A DNA stretch of 8,487 bases. Source: an uncultured Bacteroidales bacterium (GTDB lineage: Bacteria; Bacteroidota; Bacteroidia; Bacteroidales; UBA932). Made by a program: the position numbers and the translations under genes. Within the stretch, counting starts at the first letter, position 1. Every line of letters starts with the position of its first letter. A model generated the notes under the pieces. The model worked only from the letters and a program-made list of their open reading frames with translations, had not been told where the DNA came from and did no database searches. Positions 6,076-8,487 of this stretch are shown here, in pieces. Location: assembly GCA_937901105.1 (NCBI GenBank), contig CALCHD010000124.1:1-8487 (forward strand), written 5' to 3'.

Positions 6076-7197
6076 ATGTACAGAAGAGCTTTTAAGGCCA
6101 TAGCAGCCTTATCAATTGCAATTGCAGCCATTCTTGCCGGCTGTGCGCCAAAGGCAGACCCTTACAGGGAGGAGCTTCAGAAAATAATTGTAAAGGCAGA
6201 GGTTCCGCTTATACAGCTGGAGAGCAGCTTCAATGGAGAGAGGCTTTCATACCAGATTGAAAACCCAAATTTCTATGACTCTGTAAAAATTGCGGCAGGA
6301 GAGGCTACGCCGAAGCCTGCAGTGTTCCAGGCGGCGTCATTGAGCAAAGTGGTATTTGCATATATAGTGATGAAGATGTATGACAGGGGAGAGATTGATC
6401 TTGATGCCCCTATCTGCACCTATACTGATATTGACCGTTTTGAAGACAAGGAGTCTGCAAAGAAGCTTACCGCAAGAATTGTCCTTACCCACAGGACAGG
6501 CCTTCCAAACTGGAGCAAAGGCCCTTCTACCCAGGAGTGGCCAACCTCTCCAATTGCCTTCAAGTTCCCTGTAGATTCTTGCTACGGCTATTCTGGTGAG
6601 GGTTTTGCATTCCTGCAGAGGGCTGTAGAGAATATCAGAGGCAAGAAAATTGACGAGGTGGCAAAGGAAGAAGTGTTTGGCCCTCTAGGAATGGAATACT
6701 CTTCATATGAGTGGCAGGATATGTATGATTCTTTGGCTGTAGACGGCTATAACAAGAGCGGGGAGAACCGTGGCAAGGGAAGGCATCCTAGGGCAAACGT
6801 AGGCTATACTTTGAGGACATGTGCTGCTGACTATGCCAAGTTCCTTCAGGAGCTGCTTAATGGCAGTTCACTTTCACCACAGGCAAAAGAGGTGTTCTTT
6901 ACCCCATGTAAAGAGAAGGCTATAAGATATGCCGGCAATCACAGGGAGTGTGACAATTCAATTGCTTGGGCAATGGGAATTGGAACAGAGGATAATCCGG
7001 AGTTTGGCAAGGTGCTGTGGCACTGGGGAGACAATGGCTCTTTCAAGGCGCTGTTCTTTGTAATCCCTTCGGCCAACGGTTACTTGACATACTTTACCAA
7101 CAGTAATCACGGCCATGATGTTATCAATGATGTAACAGCTTTGATTATAAAGAATAAGGAGCCGTTTGCGGTTAATGACTGGATCAATCAGGACTAG
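6076..7197 (+). CDS. Serine beta-lactamase/penicillin-binding-like hydrolase, outer or inner membrane lipoprotein
   Basis: A 373-residue protein of the class C beta-lactamase-like serine hydrolase family (beta-lactamase, esterase and D-aminopeptidase relatives). The lipobox LAGC puts the lipidated Cys at residue 23. Catalytic motifs are SLSK (Ser88, Lys91; the SxxK motif), YSG (172-174, in the YxN position) and HWG (316-318, in the KTG/HxG position). Family landmarks LTHRTGLPNW (137-146) and VFGPLGMEYSSYEW (200-213) are present. It is anchored to a membrane and probably faces the periplasm or the surface. Whether it acts on beta-lactams, peptides or esters cannot be told. The ATG at 6076 is chosen because it directly precedes the lipoprotein signal; an in-frame TTG at 6049 would add nine residues with no support. 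It is a single-gene unit closed by the terminator at 7220-7248. Confidence 0.92.
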   Translation: MYRRAFKAIAALSIAIAAILAGCAPKADPYREELQKIIVKAEVPLIQLESSFNGERLSYQIENPNFYDSVKIAAGEATPKPAVFQAASLSKVVFAYIVMKMYDRGEIDLDAPICTYTDIDRFEDKESAKKLTARIVLTHRTGLPNWSKGPSTQEWPTSPIAFKFPVDSCYGYSGEGFAFLQRAVENIRGKKIDEVAKEEVFGPLGMEYSSYEWQDMYDSLAVDGYNKSGENRGKGRHPRANVGYTLRTCAADYAKFLQELLNGSSLSPQAKEVFFTPCKEKAIRYAGNHRECDNSIAWAMGIGTEDNPEFGKVLWHWGDNGSFKALFFVIPSANGYLTYFTNSNHGHDVINDVTALIIKNKEPFAVNDWINQD

Positions 7198-7219
7198 ACA
7201 GTAATTTTTGTTGATATAT

Positions 7220-7248
7220 GCCTGGCGTTTTTGCGCCGGGCTTTTTTT
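7220..7248 (+). terminator. Strong intrinsic terminator after the lipoprotein gene
   Basis: GCCTGGCG (7220-7227) pairs with CGCCGGGC (7234-7241), eight pairs with one G-T wobble and a six-base loop, followed by seven T residues (7242-7248). It lies 22 bases after the stop codon and separates the hydrolase gene from the B12 module. Confidence 0.9.
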
Positions 7249-7264
7249 ATTTGTGGATGATTTC

Positions 7265-7295
7265 TTTGCAATAAAGGAATATATTGGTAACTTTG
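7265..7295 (+). promoter_or_regulatory. Bacteroidota promoter driving the cobalamin riboswitch and receptor
   Basis: TTTG at 7265-7268 is the -33 element. TAACTTTG (7288-7295), followed by C, is an exact -7 element. The spacer is 19 bases, the expected distance for the Bacteroidota primary sigma factor. The predicted transcription start is near 7302, where the riboswitch P1 helix begins. Confidence 0.8.
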
Positions 7296-7300
7296 CAGTT

Positions 7301-7474
7301 GAGTTGAGGTGTAACTGCCTTTTTCAGGGGCAGTTGATAATAGGGAATCCTGTGAGAATCAGGGACTGTACCCGTAGCTGTAATTTCCGGATGTTCCAAT
7401 GGTTATCTTGGCCACTGTCATAGATGATGGGAAGGCGCCGTTGGAGGAATAAGTCAGAAGACCTGCCGCAATTC
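7301..7474 (+). ncRNA. Cobalamin (B12) riboswitch
   Basis: The leader carries the cobalamin aptamer core. A P1 helix can be drawn between GAGTTGAGGT (7301-7310) and GCCGCAATTC (7465-7474), with one mismatch. P2 pairs AACTGCC (7313-7319) with GGCAGTT (7329-7335). The conserved AGGGAATCC core begins at 7342, with P3 from TCCTG (7348-7352) and CAGGG (7360-7364), then CTGTACCCGTAGCTGTAA (7366-7383). Next come GGCCACTG (7410-7417) and GGGAAGGC (7429-7436), and the B12 box AGTCAGAAGACCTGCC (7452-7467). The 48 bases between aptamer and start codon hold no strong hairpin followed by a T-run. Control is therefore more likely by hiding the ribosome entry region when cobalamin is bound than by termination (inference). 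Its target is the receptor gene immediately downstream. Confidence 0.93.
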
Positions 7475-7522
7475 TTTTAACTTGAGAATCTCGGGTAAAG
7501 ATTTTCGTAGAACCGTATTTTA

Positions 7523-8487
7523 ATGCATTATACTTTTTATTCAGGCAGGTACAGTTGGTGTACACTTGTGTTGGTGTATGTATTGCTGGCATTCAGTACA
7601 GATGCCAGTGCGCAGAATTCAATAGGGCAGAATGCTTCTGAACAGCATGATACCCTTAAGGCTGCTGTAGTTTCAGCTGCAGCAAAGCCGTCCCCTACGG
7701 TTCAGAGTGCCCCTTTGCAGGTTATGGAGAAGGATGATTTCTCAAGGCTTGGAATTAAGGAGCTGCACGAGGCGGTAAAGACATTTTCAGGTGTGCAGAT
7801 CAAGGACTATGGCGGAATAGGAGGCGTAAAGACAGTTTCAGTAAGGAGCCTTGGTACGCAGCATACGGCTGTGAGCTATGACGGAGTCACCATTTCAAAT
7901 GCCCAGAGCGGACAGATAGATATAGGGCGCTTCAATCTGGATAATGTGGAGCTTGTTACCCTTACTATTGGGCAGACCGATGACATTTTCCAGAGTGCAA
8001 GGATGTTTGCATCTGCCGGAGTGCTGAATGTAAAGACTTCAGAGCCTCTTTTTGAGGAGGGAAAGAACTTCAATGCCGGAGGGGCCATGAGGGTATCTTC
8101 CTTTGCAACATACAACCCCGCAGTGTACTGCAGCCAGAAGCTGGGCAGCAGATGGAGCTTTGCAGTAAATGCTGACTGGCTGGTTTCAGATGGAGAGTAT
8201 CCGTTTACACTGGTAAACAGCAATACCGTAACGGAGCACAGACGTGAAAATTCCGATGTGGATACAAAGAGGATAGAGGCTAATGTATATGGCAATCTGG
8301 CCAGAGGCGGCAAACTTGCATTCAAGGGAAACTGGATGAGTTCACAAAGGGGATTGCCCGGTTCTGTGGTGCTGTACAACAATGATGCAAGGGAGCGCCT
8401 GTGGGATGAGGCGGCTTTTGTACAGGGGCATTACAGGAAATCTTTTGGTACCCGATGGGAGATGCAGGGTCAGCTGAAGTACAATTA
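7523..8487 (+). CDS. btuB: BtuB-like TonB-dependent outer membrane receptor, probably cobalamin uptake (3' end outside window)
   Basis: The frame is open from the ATG at 7523 to the right edge (321 codons seen; such receptors usually have 600-700 residues). Residues 1-30 form a signal peptide (hydrophobic CTLVLVYVLLAF, cleavage after ASA). A possible TonB box (TLKAAVVSA) follows at about 44-52. The plug domain includes VMEKDDFSRLGIKELHEAVK, SGVQIKDYGG, VSVRSLGTQHTAVSYDGV and NVELVTLTIGQ. The beta-barrel then begins and includes RGLPGSVVLYN, which I recall from Bacteroidota receptors of this type. It would import a corrinoid across the outer membrane using TonB energy. The cobalamin riboswitch in its leader is the main reason for assigning the substrate. 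There is no Shine-Dalgarno sequence, as is normal for the phylum. Partner uptake genes may lie further right. Confidence 0.9.
   Translation, partial: MHYTFYSGRYSWCTLVLVYVLLAFSTDASAQNSIGQNASEQHDTLKAAVVSAAAKPSPTVQSAPLQVMEKDDFSRLGIKELHEAVKTFSGVQIKDYGGIGGVKTVSVRSLGTQHTAVSYDGVTISNAQSGQIDIGRFNLDNVELVTLTIGQTDDIFQSARMFASAGVLNVKTSEPLFEEGKNFNAGGAMRVSSFATYNPAVYCSQKLGSRWSFAVNADWLVSDGEYPFTLVNSNTVTEHRRENSDVDTKRIEANVYGNLARGGKLAFKGNWMSSQRGLPGSVVLYNNDARERLWDEAAFVQGHYRKSFGTRWEMQGQLKYN

Noticed and set aside
7481..7495. Small hairpin (CTTGAG/CTCGGG) between riboswitch and start codon as a terminator
   Set aside because: It has a three-base loop, two G-T pairs and no following T-run, so it is too weak to call.
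7876..8382. 168-codon - strand reading frame inside the receptor gene
   Set aside because: Antisense to clear plug and barrel sequence of the TonB-dependent receptor; no promoter or motif.
1..8487. parS site for ParB
   Set aside because: I looked for TGTTTCACGTGAAACA-like palindromes and found none; isolated ACGTG near 3200 lacks the flanking arms.

Overview
The window looks like chromosomal DNA from a member of the Bacteroidota, most likely order Bacteroidales. Three things point there. The ParA-ParB-DUF5683-LysM/lytic transglycosylase gene order is typical of the group. The promoters match the Bacteroidota -7 consensus TAnnTTTG (best example TTTG-N19-TAACTTTG at 7265-7295), and Shine-Dalgarno sequences are essentially absent. 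The last gene is a TonB-dependent receptor preceded by a cobalamin riboswitch. The genus cannot be told from the sequence alone.

Left edge (1-604): two broken genes meet head-on. A TelA/YaaN-type toxic-anion-resistance gene enters from the left on the + strand. A YegS/DgkB-type lipid kinase gene reads toward it on the - strand. Both lose their family sequence at the same 15 bp (215-229), where the + strand reads a TelA motif (ILQYG) and the - strand reads a lipid kinase motif (TVLQD). This is either a microhomology-mediated rearrangement or an assembly/cloning chimera, and it is the most unusual thing in the window.

Centre (666-5024): a tight four-gene + strand unit runs from a promoter next to the lipid kinase promoter to a clear hairpin terminator. 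Its genes are parA, parB, a DUF5683 membrane protein with an internal repeat and a non-ATG start, and a secreted MltD-like lytic transglycosylase with two LysM domains. It combines chromosome segregation with cell-wall remodelling.

Right half (5039-8487): a secreted protein of unknown function (- strand) lies tail-to-tail with the transglycosylase. It diverges from a serine beta-lactamase/penicillin-binding-like lipoprotein (+ strand), which ends at a strong terminator (7220-7248). Next come a near-ideal Bacteroidota promoter, a cobalamin riboswitch (7301-7474) and the 5' part of a BtuB-like TonB-dependent receptor that runs off the window. That last module is a self-contained B12-regulated uptake unit.

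I see no tRNA, rRNA, CRISPR array, insertion sequence or parS-like palindrome. Apart from the junction the window is ordinary core-genome content, and I found no convincing new multi-gene system.
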